64,000 bases of DNA. Origin: CAZOKH01 sp964580315 (lineage in GTDB: Bacteria > Chloroflexota > Anaerolineae > Anaerolineales > Anaerolineaceae). Shown in pieces: positions 50,889-59,600 of the stretch. The notes beneath the pieces are model-generated. The model was not told the origin of the DNA. It did no database searches and was given only the letters and a program-made list of their open reading frames with translations. The stretch spans positions 62,001 through 126,000 of the forward strand of contig CAZOKH010000001.1 in the NCBI GenBank assembly GCA_964580315.1, given 5' to 3'. Position 1 is the stretch's first letter. Each line of letters starts with the position of its first letter. The position numbers were made by a program, and so were the translations under genes.

Positions 50889-52553
50889 ATGGCAAATGAT
50901 TTGGAAAGCACGCAGGTGGAACAAATCGACCAGTTGAAAGAACAGGGCCGAGCCTATTTGCGTTCCAATCAGGCCGATATGGCTATTCGAGTTTTTGCCA
51001 AAGTTTTGGAACTCGATGCCGATGACCTGGATTCTTTGCTGGTTTTGGGCGACTCCTATTTATTGATTGGCGATCGAACTGCTTCGCTGACGTTTTATTT
51101 GCAGGCATGGCGATTGGCACCCGATCGGCGCGATGTGCAGCGCCGGGTTGACCTGGCCCTCAGCCGCACGGCTACAAAGGATCAGGAACAGACTGAGGTG
51201 CTGCCCACCCAGCCGCACGACCTGGCGCGCCTGTATGAAAACCTGGTGGGGCGGCGCACACCGGTCAGTGATGAAGAAGTGGAGCAGGCACGAATTCTGA
51301 TTGACGAGGTTATTCACAGCGAATCACCGGCAAAAGCAGTGGCTGGCAGGCTGGACGATATCCATGAATTGATCCCGGCTTTGATTGAGTTGAACATTCG
51401 CCAGGCGCGCCTGGATGGGCAGCCCCAACTGGCTGATGAGCTTGAAGGATTGTTGTTGAATACGCTGCTTCAAAAAGATGCAGCCCAATCGAAGCAATTT
51501 TCGAAAGACGAGTACTTGAATGAAGTCAGCATCACCCGGCAAGACAGGGGCACCATAACCCTGGCCGGCATTGATTCGCAAGAATCTCCCAATCGGCAGG
51601 CTTTCATTGCGGAATGTCTGCGCCAGTATGGTTATGAAGTAATGGAGATGAACCATTCAGGCGCTGATGAGTGGCAAAATGCCGATTTGATGATTGTTCA
51701 TAATCCGCATGGGCTGCCGTCTTTATCCAAAACCATGGCCGCCTGGACCGCCAGCGGGAAGTCCTTGATCGTTGACCTGGATCTGGATTTTCGACAATTA
51801 CCCGTCAACCATCCTGATTTTGAGAAGCTGGGAACGGCCAACCCGGGCCTGTCGCGCGTCTATACTGCTGCACTTCAACTGGCAAACCAGGTTACCCTGG
51901 CCAGCGAAACGGCAGCCGAGGAGATGGCAAAAGAAGGTTTTAATGTGGTGATTATTCCAGACGGTTGGACCAGTGAAAACCCGCTGTGGAAAAAACCCAT
52001 TCCCGAGCGCAATGGCCTGAGCCTTGGCTTGATGATGATGCCGGGTGATGTTGAGGATGCCACACAGATTAGGCGGGCAGTGACCCGCGTGATGCGTGAA
52101 TTTCCACAGGTGCGTCTGGCTGTCAGCGGCGATCCACAGGTCTATCAAATGTTTGACAGCATTTCTGCCACGCGTCGCTTTTATTTGCCGCCGTTAGATC
52201 CCGAAGATTACCCTTATTTGCTCTCGCAGATTGATGTTTTGCTGGCGCCGCTGAACGACAATCCGTTCAACCGTCAGCGCTCCGACCGCCGGCTTATGGA
52301 AGCCGGGGTGCGAAAAATTCCGTGGGTAGCTTCTCCAACGCCATCATTTCTGGAATGGGCAAAAGGAGGTTTGATTGCCTATTCGTTGGATGATTGGTAC
52401 ACCCATATTCGGGTTTTAATTCAAGATGCAAATTTGAGGGAGTCGTTGGCTCAGGCTGGTTTTGAAAAAGCGCAACAACGCGAATTGAAGAAGATAAGCT
52501 TTGCCTGGCTGCGACAGGTGCAGCAATTGATGGAAACGGCAAAGGTTGGTTAA
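50889..52553 (+). CDS. TPR protein with C-terminal GT-B glycosyltransferase-like domain
   Basis: A 554-residue cytoplasmic protein. N-terminal TPR units (about 10-85; YLRSNQADMAIRVFAKVLELDADDLDSLLVLGDSYLLIGDRTASLTFYLQAWRLAPD, 50955-51125), then a helical linker, and a GT-B-like region from about 215: GIDSQESPNRQAFIAECLRQYGYEV, NGLSLGLMMMPGDVEDATQI, and a C-terminal lobe with LPPLDPEDYPYLLSQIDVLLAPLNDNPFNRQRSDRRLMEAGV, as in family 4 transferases. It is probably involved in flagellin or HAP glycosylation, judged from its place between csrA and fliC. A TATAAT at 50825 may be its -10. Confidence 0.75.
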   Translation: MANDLESTQVEQIDQLKEQGRAYLRSNQADMAIRVFAKVLELDADDLDSLLVLGDSYLLIGDRTASLTFYLQAWRLAPDRRDVQRRVDLALSRTATKDQEQTEVLPTQPHDLARLYENLVGRRTPVSDEEVEQARILIDEVIHSESPAKAVAGRLDDIHELIPALIELNIRQARLDGQPQLADELEGLLLNTLLQKDAAQSKQFSKDEYLNEVSITRQDRGTITLAGIDSQESPNRQAFIAECLRQYGYEVMEMNHSGADEWQNADLMIVHNPHGLPSLSKTMAAWTASGKSLIVDLDLDFRQLPVNHPDFEKLGTANPGLSRVYTAALQLANQVTLASETAAEEMAKEGFNVVIIPDGWTSENPLWKKPIPERNGLSLGLMMMPGDVEDATQIRRAVTRVMREFPQVRLAVSGDPQVYQMFDSISATRRFYLPPLDPEDYPYLLSQIDVLLAPLNDNPFNRQRSDRRLMEAGVRKIPWVASPTPSFLEWAKGGLIAYSLDDWYTHIRVLIQDANLRESLAQAGFEKAQQRELKKISFAWLRQVQQLMETAKVG

Positions 52554-52568
52554 GAGGATGATTACCGC

Positions 52569-53711
52569 ATGAAATTGGCTTACATCGCATCTTCAGAGCA
52601 TGATGATTTTTCAGGGATTGAAAAACGCTGTGCCGCCCAGGTGCGGGCAATCAATCGCACAGGACGCCATGCAGCGCAGCTTTTGGATTTGCAAGAGTTT
52701 ACCAGCAACAGTCTTTCAGCGCGCCGCCTGTGCGAACAGAGCGATATGATTGTCATTTACCGCGACATCTGGGGAAAAGACATGCTGGCGGCAATTGAAC
52801 GCTGGCGCGCGCGCGATAAAATTGTCATTGCAGATGTAGATGCGGCCTATGATATTTTGCCGGTGGAACATGAGTATTACCCGCTGTGGATGGAAGGAAA
52901 GGTCAGGGGGCTCAGCGAAAGGATTGTGCCGCCTCCGGCTGTGCAATTTAAATGGGGGCTTCAACTGGTGAACGGCGCTGTTGTGCCTTCCGGTTTGCTG
53001 GGAGATGATTGGCGTGCCTTCACCAGTGTCGAAGTAGTGCCAGATTATATTGACCTGGAAAAATATATAACGGTGGACACAAGGGAACATTCTGGCATTA
53101 TTATGGGATGGAAAGGCGGCCCTGCCCAGTTTGCTTCTTTTGAAAACAGCGGTGCGCTTGAAGCGGTGGTGAATGTTTGCAGCGCCCGCGAGGAAGCGCG
53201 ATTGCTGATTTGTACAGGGCAGAAAGAACTGCTAGAGAAAATTGGAATACCGTCGAAACAGTTGGTTGTCATTCCAGACTGCTCTGATGAGGCCTGGCAA
53301 AAAGGGCTTTCGGCGGTTGATATTGGACTGGCTCCATTATTTTCAGATTTTGATCACCGCACCGGGACGGGGCCGCTGCTGGAATATATGGTTCTAAAAA
53401 TTCCGTGGGCAGCCAGCCGCGGTTTTGCCTATCATGATTTGCAGCCTTATGGTTGGCTGGTTGAAAACTCAACCGAGTCGTGGACCAGGGTATTGTTGGA
53501 TATGGTGGATCATATCGATGATTACAGATCAGAAGCCGGGCAAGCTGCTTATTTGTTTGGTTTAAGCCAGAGTATTGATGAAAATATTAATTTGATTATT
53601 GATACCTATGCCAGAATTGCCAATAATGCCCCAGGCCATTTGAGTAATTATCGCCTGGCTGAGGCAGACCACACTCCAAGGAAATCTTCTGCAAGAGGAA
53701 CGCACTTATGA
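52569..53711 (+). CDS. GT-B-like glycosyltransferase family protein
   Basis: A 380-residue protein related in layout to the C-terminal part of the preceding one: an N-terminal lobe (YIASSEHDDFSGIEKRCAAQVRAINRTGRHAAQLL), a central VVPDYIDLEKY hinge, and a C-terminal lobe with VDIGLAPLFSDFDHRTGTGPLLEYMVLKIPWAASRGFAYHDL (53316-53440). The E-x7-E-type donor site of family 4 enzymes is weak. Likely partner of the upstream enzyme. It overlaps the FGE-like gene by four bases. Confidence 0.7.
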   Translation: MKLAYIASSEHDDFSGIEKRCAAQVRAINRTGRHAAQLLDLQEFTSNSLSARRLCEQSDMIVIYRDIWGKDMLAAIERWRARDKIVIADVDAAYDILPVEHEYYPLWMEGKVRGLSERIVPPPAVQFKWGLQLVNGAVVPSGLLGDDWRAFTSVEVVPDYIDLEKYITVDTREHSGIIMGWKGGPAQFASFENSGALEAVVNVCSAREEARLLICTGQKELLEKIGIPSKQLVVIPDCSDEAWQKGLSAVDIGLAPLFSDFDHRTGTGPLLEYMVLKIPWAASRGFAYHDLQPYGWLVENSTESWTRVLLDMVDHIDDYRSEAGQAAYLFGLSQSIDENINLIIDTYARIANNAPGHLSNYRLAEADHTPRKSSARGTHL

Positions 53712-54625
53712 ATCGACCACCCAATACCCCGCATCACCTGGATGATTTCGATGATGATGTTGATTTTGATATCGAATCGAAAAACGGCGAGGATGAAATC
53801 CTGCAGCCGCCGATGGTCTATGTGCCGGCAGGTGAATACATTATGGGCACCAGCAAGAAACAGGTGATGGTGTTGTATGAAAATGAAGAATGGGCCAAAG
53901 AATGGATTGACGACGGCATGTTTTACATTGAGCAGCCCAACCATCGGGTAAAACTTGACGCATTTGAAATAGGCCGTTTTCCAATTACCAATGCACTCTA
54001 TTTTCAATTTATCTGGGACAGCAATTATCGCGTGCCAAAAGATTGGATTGGTTTTCGCTATCCTGAAGGGTATAAAGAGCACCCGGTGGTCAATGTTTCG
54101 CTGGATGACGCCACGGCGTATTGCGAGTGGTTAAGCAAACAAACCGGTCACGATTACCATGTTCCCACCGAGGCGGAATGGGAAGCGTCAGCCCGGGGAG
54201 GCAAATATTTGATTTATCCCTGGGGAAACGTGTTTGACCCCTGGCGCTGCAACACGGCCGAGAGCCGCAAAGGTGAAACCACGCCGGTGGGTTTTTACTC
54301 TCCTGCTGGCGACAGCCCGCTGGGCGTGTCGGACATGGCGGGCAACGTGTGGGAATGGACATGCAGCCGGCTGATTGAATATCCCTTCAACCCCAATCCT
54401 GCTTTGAAGCCGGGCGAAATGGAGCGTTACGTTGTGAGGGGCGGGGCCTGGTATTACAGCCGCAAACTGGCGCGCATTGGCGCGCGCGAAGGTGTGCTGC
54501 GCAATTACTACACAGCCTTTTTGGGATTCCGGGTGGCGCGTTCGCTCACTCCCAAAGAGGTTGAGGAGAAAGAACGCCAGCGCAAAGAGCTGGAGCAGAA
54601 ACGCCTGGAGAACGAGAAGCATTAA
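53708..54625 (+). CDS. FGE/SUMF1-fold protein (sulfatase-modifying-factor-like)
   Basis: A 305-residue protein: acidic N terminus (HHLDDFDDDVDFDIE), then a formylglycine-generating-enzyme fold (about 35-280): MVYVPAGEYIMGTSKK, HRVKLDAFEIGRFPITNALY, HPVVNVSLDDATAYCEWLSKQTG, VPTEAEWEASARGG, SDMAGNVWEWTCSR, YVVRGGAWYYSRKLARIGAREG, FLGFRVARSL. A charged helix of Lys/Glu/Arg ends it. The copper-binding catalytic cysteines of true FGE are not seen near the RGGAWY block, so oxidase activity is unlikely; a ligand- or protein-binding role fits better. It is co-transcribed with two glycosyltransferase genes. Confidence 0.85.
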   Translation: MNRPPNTPHHLDDFDDDVDFDIESKNGEDEILQPPMVYVPAGEYIMGTSKKQVMVLYENEEWAKEWIDDGMFYIEQPNHRVKLDAFEIGRFPITNALYFQFIWDSNYRVPKDWIGFRYPEGYKEHPVVNVSLDDATAYCEWLSKQTGHDYHVPTEAEWEASARGGKYLIYPWGNVFDPWRCNTAESRKGETTPVGFYSPAGDSPLGVSDMAGNVWEWTCSRLIEYPFNPNPALKPGEMERYVVRGGAWYYSRKLARIGAREGVLRNYYTAFLGFRVARSLTPKEVEEKERQRKELEQKRLENEKH

Positions 54626-54657
54626 AGTAATCAGGGATGCCACCTTGAAAAACTTTT

Positions 54658-54758
54658 GGGATTGTCGCTGCGAGGAGGGCGGTAGCCGACGTGGCAGTCT
54701 CAATATCATCATTTGAGATTGCCGCGCCCCGAAAAAAACATCGGGGCTTGCAATGACG
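54658..54758. repeat. Palindromic dispersed-repeat-like element
   Basis: Nested inverted repeats: outer arms near 54664-54674 and 54747-54757 (8 of 11 bases pair), GCAGTCTCAA / TTGAGATTGC (54694-54703 / 54713-54722), and GCCCCGA / TCGGGGC (54726-54732 / 54741-54747). The words GCGAGGAG and CAATGACG recall a short palindromic repeat scattered in many bacterial genomes. Only one copy is in this window. Confidence 0.5.
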
Positions 54759-54833
54759 CCCGGACGATAACTTGAGTTAAAAAACGAAAAAAGTTTTTTA
54801 AATAAACCGATTGAAGCGTGTGGTTGATTCTCG

Positions 54834-55835
54834 ATGAATTCAAAAAGCATATCGCTGTGCATGATCGTCAAAAACGAAGAGCAAAACCTGGAAAGATGCC
54901 TGCAAAGCGCTGCCGGCGTCGTTGATGAAATTGTGATGGTTGATACGGGCTCAACGGATGGGACTTTACAAATTGCCCGGTCATTTGGCGCAAAAATCAT
55001 CGAATCCCCCTGGCAGGGGGATTTTGCTATGCACCGCAACCAGTCGGTTGATGCTGCCATCGGAGATTGGATTCTGTGGATGGATGCTGATGAAGAACTG
55101 GCTGCTGAAAGCAGGCAAATCATCCGGGAGGCTGCCAACCAGTCTCAAGCCCAGGGATTGAGACTGGTGGTGCGCAATTTGCAGCCCGAAGGTGAACTGT
55201 GCCGTTATCTCGATTTGCACATCACGCGCATGTTTCGAAGGGATGAGCAGCACCGTTTTGAGGGACGCATTCATGAACAGATCACACCGTCCATTTTGCG
55301 CCATCAGGGGCGCGTAGAAGATATCGATGCCGTCATTTTTCACTACGGTTATGCATCCAAAACTTCACAGGGGAATCAGATTCGTTTTGAACGCAACATT
55401 GCGTTGATCGAAGAGGCGCTGTTGGAGACGCCGGATGACGCCTATTTGTTATACCAGGCGGGGGCGGCTTATAAAGCGGCCGGAGATTTGCCCAGGGCGC
55501 AAGAACGCCTGCAAAGCGCCGCCAACCCAAAACAAAGCGCTGACCTGGGAGATGAAGTCCGCACCGATCTGTTCATGAAGCTGGCCCAAATTGCGTTGAG
55601 CAAAGACGACTATGCAGAAGCGGTGAAATATGCCCGCATCAGCCTGCAAGCCGCACCCAGGAACGTGATTGCGCGCTATGTGCTGGCGCTGGCGCTGCTG
55701 TTCAGTGGGAAGTATGAGGCTGCCTATCAAGAATTTTCATGGGTGAAAAAGTGGGGGGCTGACGCCCTGGGCAACCCGCAGGAACTGGAAACGGTGCTGA
55801 CTTATTGCCGGCAGATGATGGATTCAAAGAATTAG
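54834..55835 (+). CDS. Family 2 glycosyltransferase with C-terminal TPR
   Basis: A 333-residue GT-A enzyme. SISLCMIVKNEEQNLERCLQSAAGVVDEIVMVDTGSTDGT is the donor-binding start (54843-54960), and DWILWMDADEEL carries the D-x-D metal motif. DLHITRMFRRDEQHRFEGRIHEQI is the acceptor-side block of the SPBc2-type GT2 group. The C-terminal third (about 195-325) consists of TPR helices (YLLYQAGAAYKAAGDLPRAQERLQSA). Position directly before flagellin, behind which a strong terminator lies, points to flagellin glycosylation; the sugar is unknown. Confidence 0.85.
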   Translation: MNSKSISLCMIVKNEEQNLERCLQSAAGVVDEIVMVDTGSTDGTLQIARSFGAKIIESPWQGDFAMHRNQSVDAAIGDWILWMDADEELAAESRQIIREAANQSQAQGLRLVVRNLQPEGELCRYLDLHITRMFRRDEQHRFEGRIHEQITPSILRHQGRVEDIDAVIFHYGYASKTSQGNQIRFERNIALIEEALLETPDDAYLLYQAGAAYKAAGDLPRAQERLQSAANPKQSADLGDEVRTDLFMKLAQIALSKDDYAEAVKYARISLQAAPRNVIARYVLALALLFSGKYEAAYQEFSWVKKWGADALGNPQELETVLTYCRQMMDSKN

Positions 55836-55853
55836 ATTTTTTCTTCACCGAAC

Positions 55854-55893
55854 AAAGACCTCACAGGTTTCAACCAAAACCTGTGAGGTCTTT
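55854..55893. terminator. Strong bidirectional terminator before the flagellin unit
   Basis: A perfect 17-bp stem, AAAGACCTCACAGGTTT with AAACCTGTGAGGTCTTT, and a 6-base loop. It isolates the flagellin promoter from the glycosyltransferase transcript. Confidence 0.88.
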
Positions 55894-55980
55894 AATACCG
55901 AATTGCCGCTAATGTAAGGTGATTGAAAAGAACAAAACGCATCCATCCATGCTAAATTATATACAGTGGATGGCGAAAGA

Positions 55981-56008
55981 CTCAAGCTTGCGATCCTCCA
56001 TCCGATAA
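55981..56008 (+). promoter_or_regulatory. Sigma-28 promoter of flagellin
   Basis: CTCAAG, 14 bases, TCCGATAA (one mismatch to GCCGATAA). It predicts a leader of about 300 nt before the flagellin ATG. Confidence 0.7.
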
Positions 56009-56170
56009 TGAGGTTAGTGCTTCAAGAAATCGCTTATCGGTAAAAATAAACAAAACGTTAACAAACCAATTTCTAAAGCAATTAATGGTAGTGACGATAA
56101 TAAATACAGTGACGAAGGAAAAGAGGAGGTGGATTATCGAATAATAATCAAGCCAAAAAAATCTTTCTCA

Positions 56171-56320
56171 CTGAAGATGGACTGCAGAAGCCGGGCTGCC
56201 TCTGCCGTTCAGGATGAAAAAAAGCCCAAACGTTCTTTTCAAAATCAATTGTGATTAACCAGGGTAAGGATGCCCTGGAATTAACCCTAACCTAGCCAGG
56301 TTTAAACAAGGAGGTTTAAA
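56171..56320 (+). promoter_or_regulatory. Flagellin leader with CsrA-type GGA hairpins
   Basis: Two hairpins show GGA in the loop: CCAGGG-TAAGGATG-CCCTGG (56259-56278) and TTTAAAC-AAGGAG-GTTTAAA (56301-56320). The second is a perfect 7-bp stem whose six-base loop is the Shine-Dalgarno itself, directly against the ATG at 56321. A third GGA (TTCAGGATGAA, 56208-56218) borders a hairpin (CTGAA...TTCAG, 56171-56212). This is the arrangement of CsrA-repressed messages; csrA is encoded 5.6 kb upstream. Confidence 0.7.
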
Positions 56321-57595
56321 ATGGCACAAGCTGATCTTACTCGTGTAGCTAGCAATATCGGTGCTCTGAATTCTCTGTGGGCTCTGCAGAGCATCAACAA
56401 GCAATTGGGCGTTCATCAAACCCGTCTGTCAACCGGCAAGCGCATCAACAGCGCCGCCGACGATCCCGCGGGCCTGACCATTGCTACCAAACTCAACTCC
56501 CGTTCGCAGGGTTTGAAAGTCGCTCTGGACAACATTGGCGACGCGAAAAACCTGCTGGCAGTGGCTGAAGGCGGTATTGGTCGTATCAGCGACATCATCA
56601 TCCAGATGAAAAACAAAGCTGCTCAGGCTGCCAGTGATACCATGGGCACCGCCGAGCGCTCGGCGATTAAAGAGCAACTCACCGCTTACGCCAAACAGAT
56701 CGATGATGTGGTTGACCAGACCTCGTGGAACGGCAACAAACTGATCGACGGCTCCAAAGACGCGGGCGTCCTCACCTTCCAGACCGGCGCCGATTCTGGC
56801 GACGTGACCCAGGTGAGCGGCATTAAAAATCTGCGCGCCACCACTGGTGCCTATACTGGTGATCTGGCGTTGGCGACTGTGACGGGTGGAGCTGTTTCCT
56901 TTGATGCAATGGATGCCGCTGATATTTTGACTGACGGCGCTGAAGCGACCTGGGATGCCGATCCGGCCAATTACACCGCGGGACTGTCTGCTCTGAGCCC
57001 CGGTCAATACCAGGTTGAAATTGTTGCTGGCGCTTTGGGTGCAAACTCCACCATTCGCTTACTGGATATGAATGGCGTAGCCCAGACCATTGATACGGTT
57101 GGCGATGGCGTAACCACCAACGCAACCGGTACGAGCGCGACCGGTGTTGATTTGACCGCTGATGCCACTTTCAATTTTGGCAACGGTCTGACCATCAGCA
57201 TCGAAGGCGGTATGGCTGCTGACACCTATGTGGCAGGTTTGACCGTGTCGAATAACGGCGACGAGTACGATGTTTTGACCAACGGCGCCACCGGTTCTGC
57301 TCTGGAAGATGCCCAGGACTATTCTGACCTGATGGCTTACCTGGAGACCAAACTGGACGCGGTCAATGAAGTAATGGCAAAAGTCGGTGCTTTCACCGGA
57401 CGCCTCACCTTCAAAGAGGACCAGGTCACCGCTTCACAGATCAACGTGGAAGCTTCCTACAACCGGATTATGAACGCCAACATGGCGGAAGAGCAAGTGA
57501 ACGCCAGCAAGTTCATGATCCTGCAACAGACCTCAATTGCCATGCTGGCACAGGCCAACCAATCACCGCAGTTCCTGCTGTCCCTGTTCCAGTAA
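56321..57595 (+). CDS. fliC: Flagellin
   Basis: The filament subunit, 424 residues. N-terminal D0/D1: RVASNIGALNSLWALQSINKQLGVHQTRLSTGKRINSAADDPAGLTIATKL (56345-56495); C-terminal D1/D0: EDQVTASQINVEASYNRIMNANMAEEQVNASKFMILQQTSIAMLAQANQSPQFLLSLF. The central domain (about 165-335) is Gly/Thr/Ala/Asp-rich with few charged bases and is the surface-exposed, probably glycosylated part. Codon use is biased toward C-ending codons more than in its neighbours, as in highly expressed genes. It has the leader described at 56171-56320. Only one flagellin gene is in the window. Confidence 0.97.
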   Translation: MAQADLTRVASNIGALNSLWALQSINKQLGVHQTRLSTGKRINSAADDPAGLTIATKLNSRSQGLKVALDNIGDAKNLLAVAEGGIGRISDIIIQMKNKAAQAASDTMGTAERSAIKEQLTAYAKQIDDVVDQTSWNGNKLIDGSKDAGVLTFQTGADSGDVTQVSGIKNLRATTGAYTGDLALATVTGGAVSFDAMDAADILTDGAEATWDADPANYTAGLSALSPGQYQVEIVAGALGANSTIRLLDMNGVAQTIDTVGDGVTTNATGTSATGVDLTADATFNFGNGLTISIEGGMAADTYVAGLTVSNNGDEYDVLTNGATGSALEDAQDYSDLMAYLETKLDAVNEVMAKVGAFTGRLTFKEDQVTASQINVEASYNRIMNANMAEEQVNASKFMILQQTSIAMLAQANQSPQFLLSLFQ

Positions 57596-57644
57596 TCTGA
57601 AACAAAAACGCGGCTACACAGTCGATCCTTTGATCCGCAACATT

Positions 57645-57670
57645 CGGGGGGCGCTTCCAAGCGCCCCCCG
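57645..57670 (+). terminator. Strong hairpin between fliC and fliD
   Basis: CGGGGGGCGC / GCGCCCCCCG, a perfect 10-bp GC stem with loop TTCCAA. No T run follows, so it is more likely an mRNA 3'-end stabiliser or partial terminator than a full stop. Confidence 0.6.
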
Positions 57671-57735
57671 CAAGGCATAATAAAACCAATTTATTTTTGA
57701 TTTTTTCTTTGCAATCGACCTCACGGAGGTTAAAA

Positions 57736-59484
57736 ATGACCAGTTCAATCTACTCCACCGGTACCAGCGCATCCACCGCCCAGTTGGATTCCTATTTTGA
57801 GACCCTGGTTCAGAACATCATGACGGTTGAGAGCCAGTCTCTCACCCGCCTGAACACTCAAAAGGACACCATCACATTACAAAAAAGCACCTACACCGAT
57901 CTTAGTTCCAAACTAAGCGCGCTGAACACCGCCACCAAAGCCATGTTGAAAAGCGATCCGTTTTACAGCTTTTCACAGGGGCGCAAGGTTTCGGTCAGTG
58001 CTGAAACAGGAACGGTGATCACAGCCAATGCCGGTTCGGCTGCACTGGAAGGCGATTATTCCATTGCCGTGACGCAACTGGCGCGCGGTCAAAAGGTGCG
58101 CTCGACGCAGCAAGTTTATGCCGACCAGGCGCTGGGTTTAAGCGGGACGTTCGCGCTGGGCGGCGATGCCGACCGCAGCATGGCGGGAGAAGTGACCAAT
58201 GAGACCGTTACCGGTTTTGCGCTGGCGGCTTCCGACTCGGAACTGGTTGGGCAGGAACTTGGCAGCGGCGATTATTTTATTGAAACCCGCGAAAATGAGG
58301 GTGTGTGGCAATTCCGTGTGGTCGATTCAAATGGTAAAGCCATTGAAATTCTAAAAAATGGATCTGCTTCTGAAATGACCGCAAGCTGGCAGGATATTCC
58401 CTCCGGCGGCGGTGAAGTGAATACCGGGCGCGGTCTAAAATTCACACTGGCTGCCAGTGGTTATGATGATTATTACCGCACCACCGCCAATGCAGCCAAA
58501 GTGAGCTACACTGCCAAAGGCGCTTCCATCACGGTTGAAGCGACTGATTCGTTGAACGACATCGCTGAAAAAATTAATGAAGCCAGCTACGGCGCAGGCA
58601 ATGAAATTGCGGCATCGGTGGTGGACCGCCAGTTGATTTTGAAAACCAAAAACACCGGCGCCAACCAGGTTATTGGCGCGGTTGATGTTGGCACTGATAC
58701 CGTGCTGCAGCAGCTCGGCGTGCTGGATGCCGGCGGTGCGTATTTGAATTACAACGCTGAAACTGATTCGGCGCGCAATGCCATCTTCACAGTTGACAAC
58801 ATGACCATTGAACGCAGCACCAACAGCAACCTGACCGACGTGATCACGGGTGTTTCGTTGTCCCTGGCAGCCGATGGTGAAGGGAAGACGGCCACATTAA
58901 CGATCAGCGAAGACAATACTTCTCCGAAAACAGCCATCAACACGTTCATTTCATCCTTCAACAGTCTGCAGACCTATTTGAAAGGGAAACTGGCTACCAC
59001 CAAGAATGATGACGGCACCTATACACGCGGTTCGTTTGCCGGAGAGACCAATTTCCGATCTTTGAATCTGGAACTGTATACGGCCGTCACCAGCGATGCC
59101 CAAAATGACGGCGAGTATCTCAGTTTGATGGACATTGGCATTGAATTGAATGATGACATGTCGCTGACCATTGTCGATTCGAGCAAACTGGAAGAAGCGC
59201 TCAGTGGAAATTATGAAGATGTTGAGAGCCTTCTGGATGCCGTGATGACCAAAGTGGATGCCAAATTATCCTACAATGTTGGTGATGAAGGTTATGTTGA
59301 ACGCGCCATTGACGATGCGGATAACCGCCTGGAAGCCTTGAATACACGGATTACCACCCAGAAATCGCGCCTTTCCATCCGCGAGAACAGCCTGCGCGAG
59401 CAGTATCTGGCCATGCAGGTTCAAATTGAATCCATGAAGAATGATTACTCCTTGATGTCATCGCTTTTGAGCTACAACGCATGA
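57736..59484 (+). CDS. fliD: Flagellar filament cap protein FliD (HAP2)
   Basis: A 582-residue cap protein. FliD_N: YFETLVQNIMTVESQSLTRLNTQKDTITLQKSTYTDLSSKLSALNTATKAML (57790-57950). Flagellin-IN-type repeats in the middle (SLNDIAEKINEASYGAGNEIAASVVDRQLILKTKNTG). FliD_C: FISSFNSLQTYL, and the ending coiled coil RLEALNTRITTQKSRLSIRENSLREQYLAMQVQIESMKNDYSLMSSLL. The ATG at 57736 follows CGGAGGT by five bases; part of that ribosome site can pair in a small hairpin (ACCTC-acg-GAGGT). Confidence 0.95.
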   Translation: MTSSIYSTGTSASTAQLDSYFETLVQNIMTVESQSLTRLNTQKDTITLQKSTYTDLSSKLSALNTATKAMLKSDPFYSFSQGRKVSVSAETGTVITANAGSAALEGDYSIAVTQLARGQKVRSTQQVYADQALGLSGTFALGGDADRSMAGEVTNETVTGFALAASDSELVGQELGSGDYFIETRENEGVWQFRVVDSNGKAIEILKNGSASEMTASWQDIPSGGGEVNTGRGLKFTLAASGYDDYYRTTANAAKVSYTAKGASITVEATDSLNDIAEKINEASYGAGNEIAASVVDRQLILKTKNTGANQVIGAVDVGTDTVLQQLGVLDAGGAYLNYNAETDSARNAIFTVDNMTIERSTNSNLTDVITGVSLSLAADGEGKTATLTISEDNTSPKTAINTFISSFNSLQTYLKGKLATTKNDDGTYTRGSFAGETNFRSLNLELYTAVTSDAQNDGEYLSLMDIGIELNDDMSLTIVDSSKLEEALSGNYEDVESLLDAVMTKVDAKLSYNVGDEGYVERAIDDADNRLEALNTRITTQKSRLSIRENSLREQYLAMQVQIESMKNDYSLMSSLLSYNA

Positions 59485-59600
59485 TTTGTGTTGATGGAAG
59501 TTGTATTTTTTATTGGGTTTGCACACTGGTTTTCTAAAGGAATGGAAAGCGTGTAAATCCAGCCAGACTTAGACAGGGACGTCTGAGGAAGGAGGAAACA

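Noticed and set aside
54188..55138. Minus-strand 316-codon frame across the FGE-like and GT2 genes
   Set aside because: It spans two real sense genes and the repeat between them, with no ribosome site or recognisable domain.
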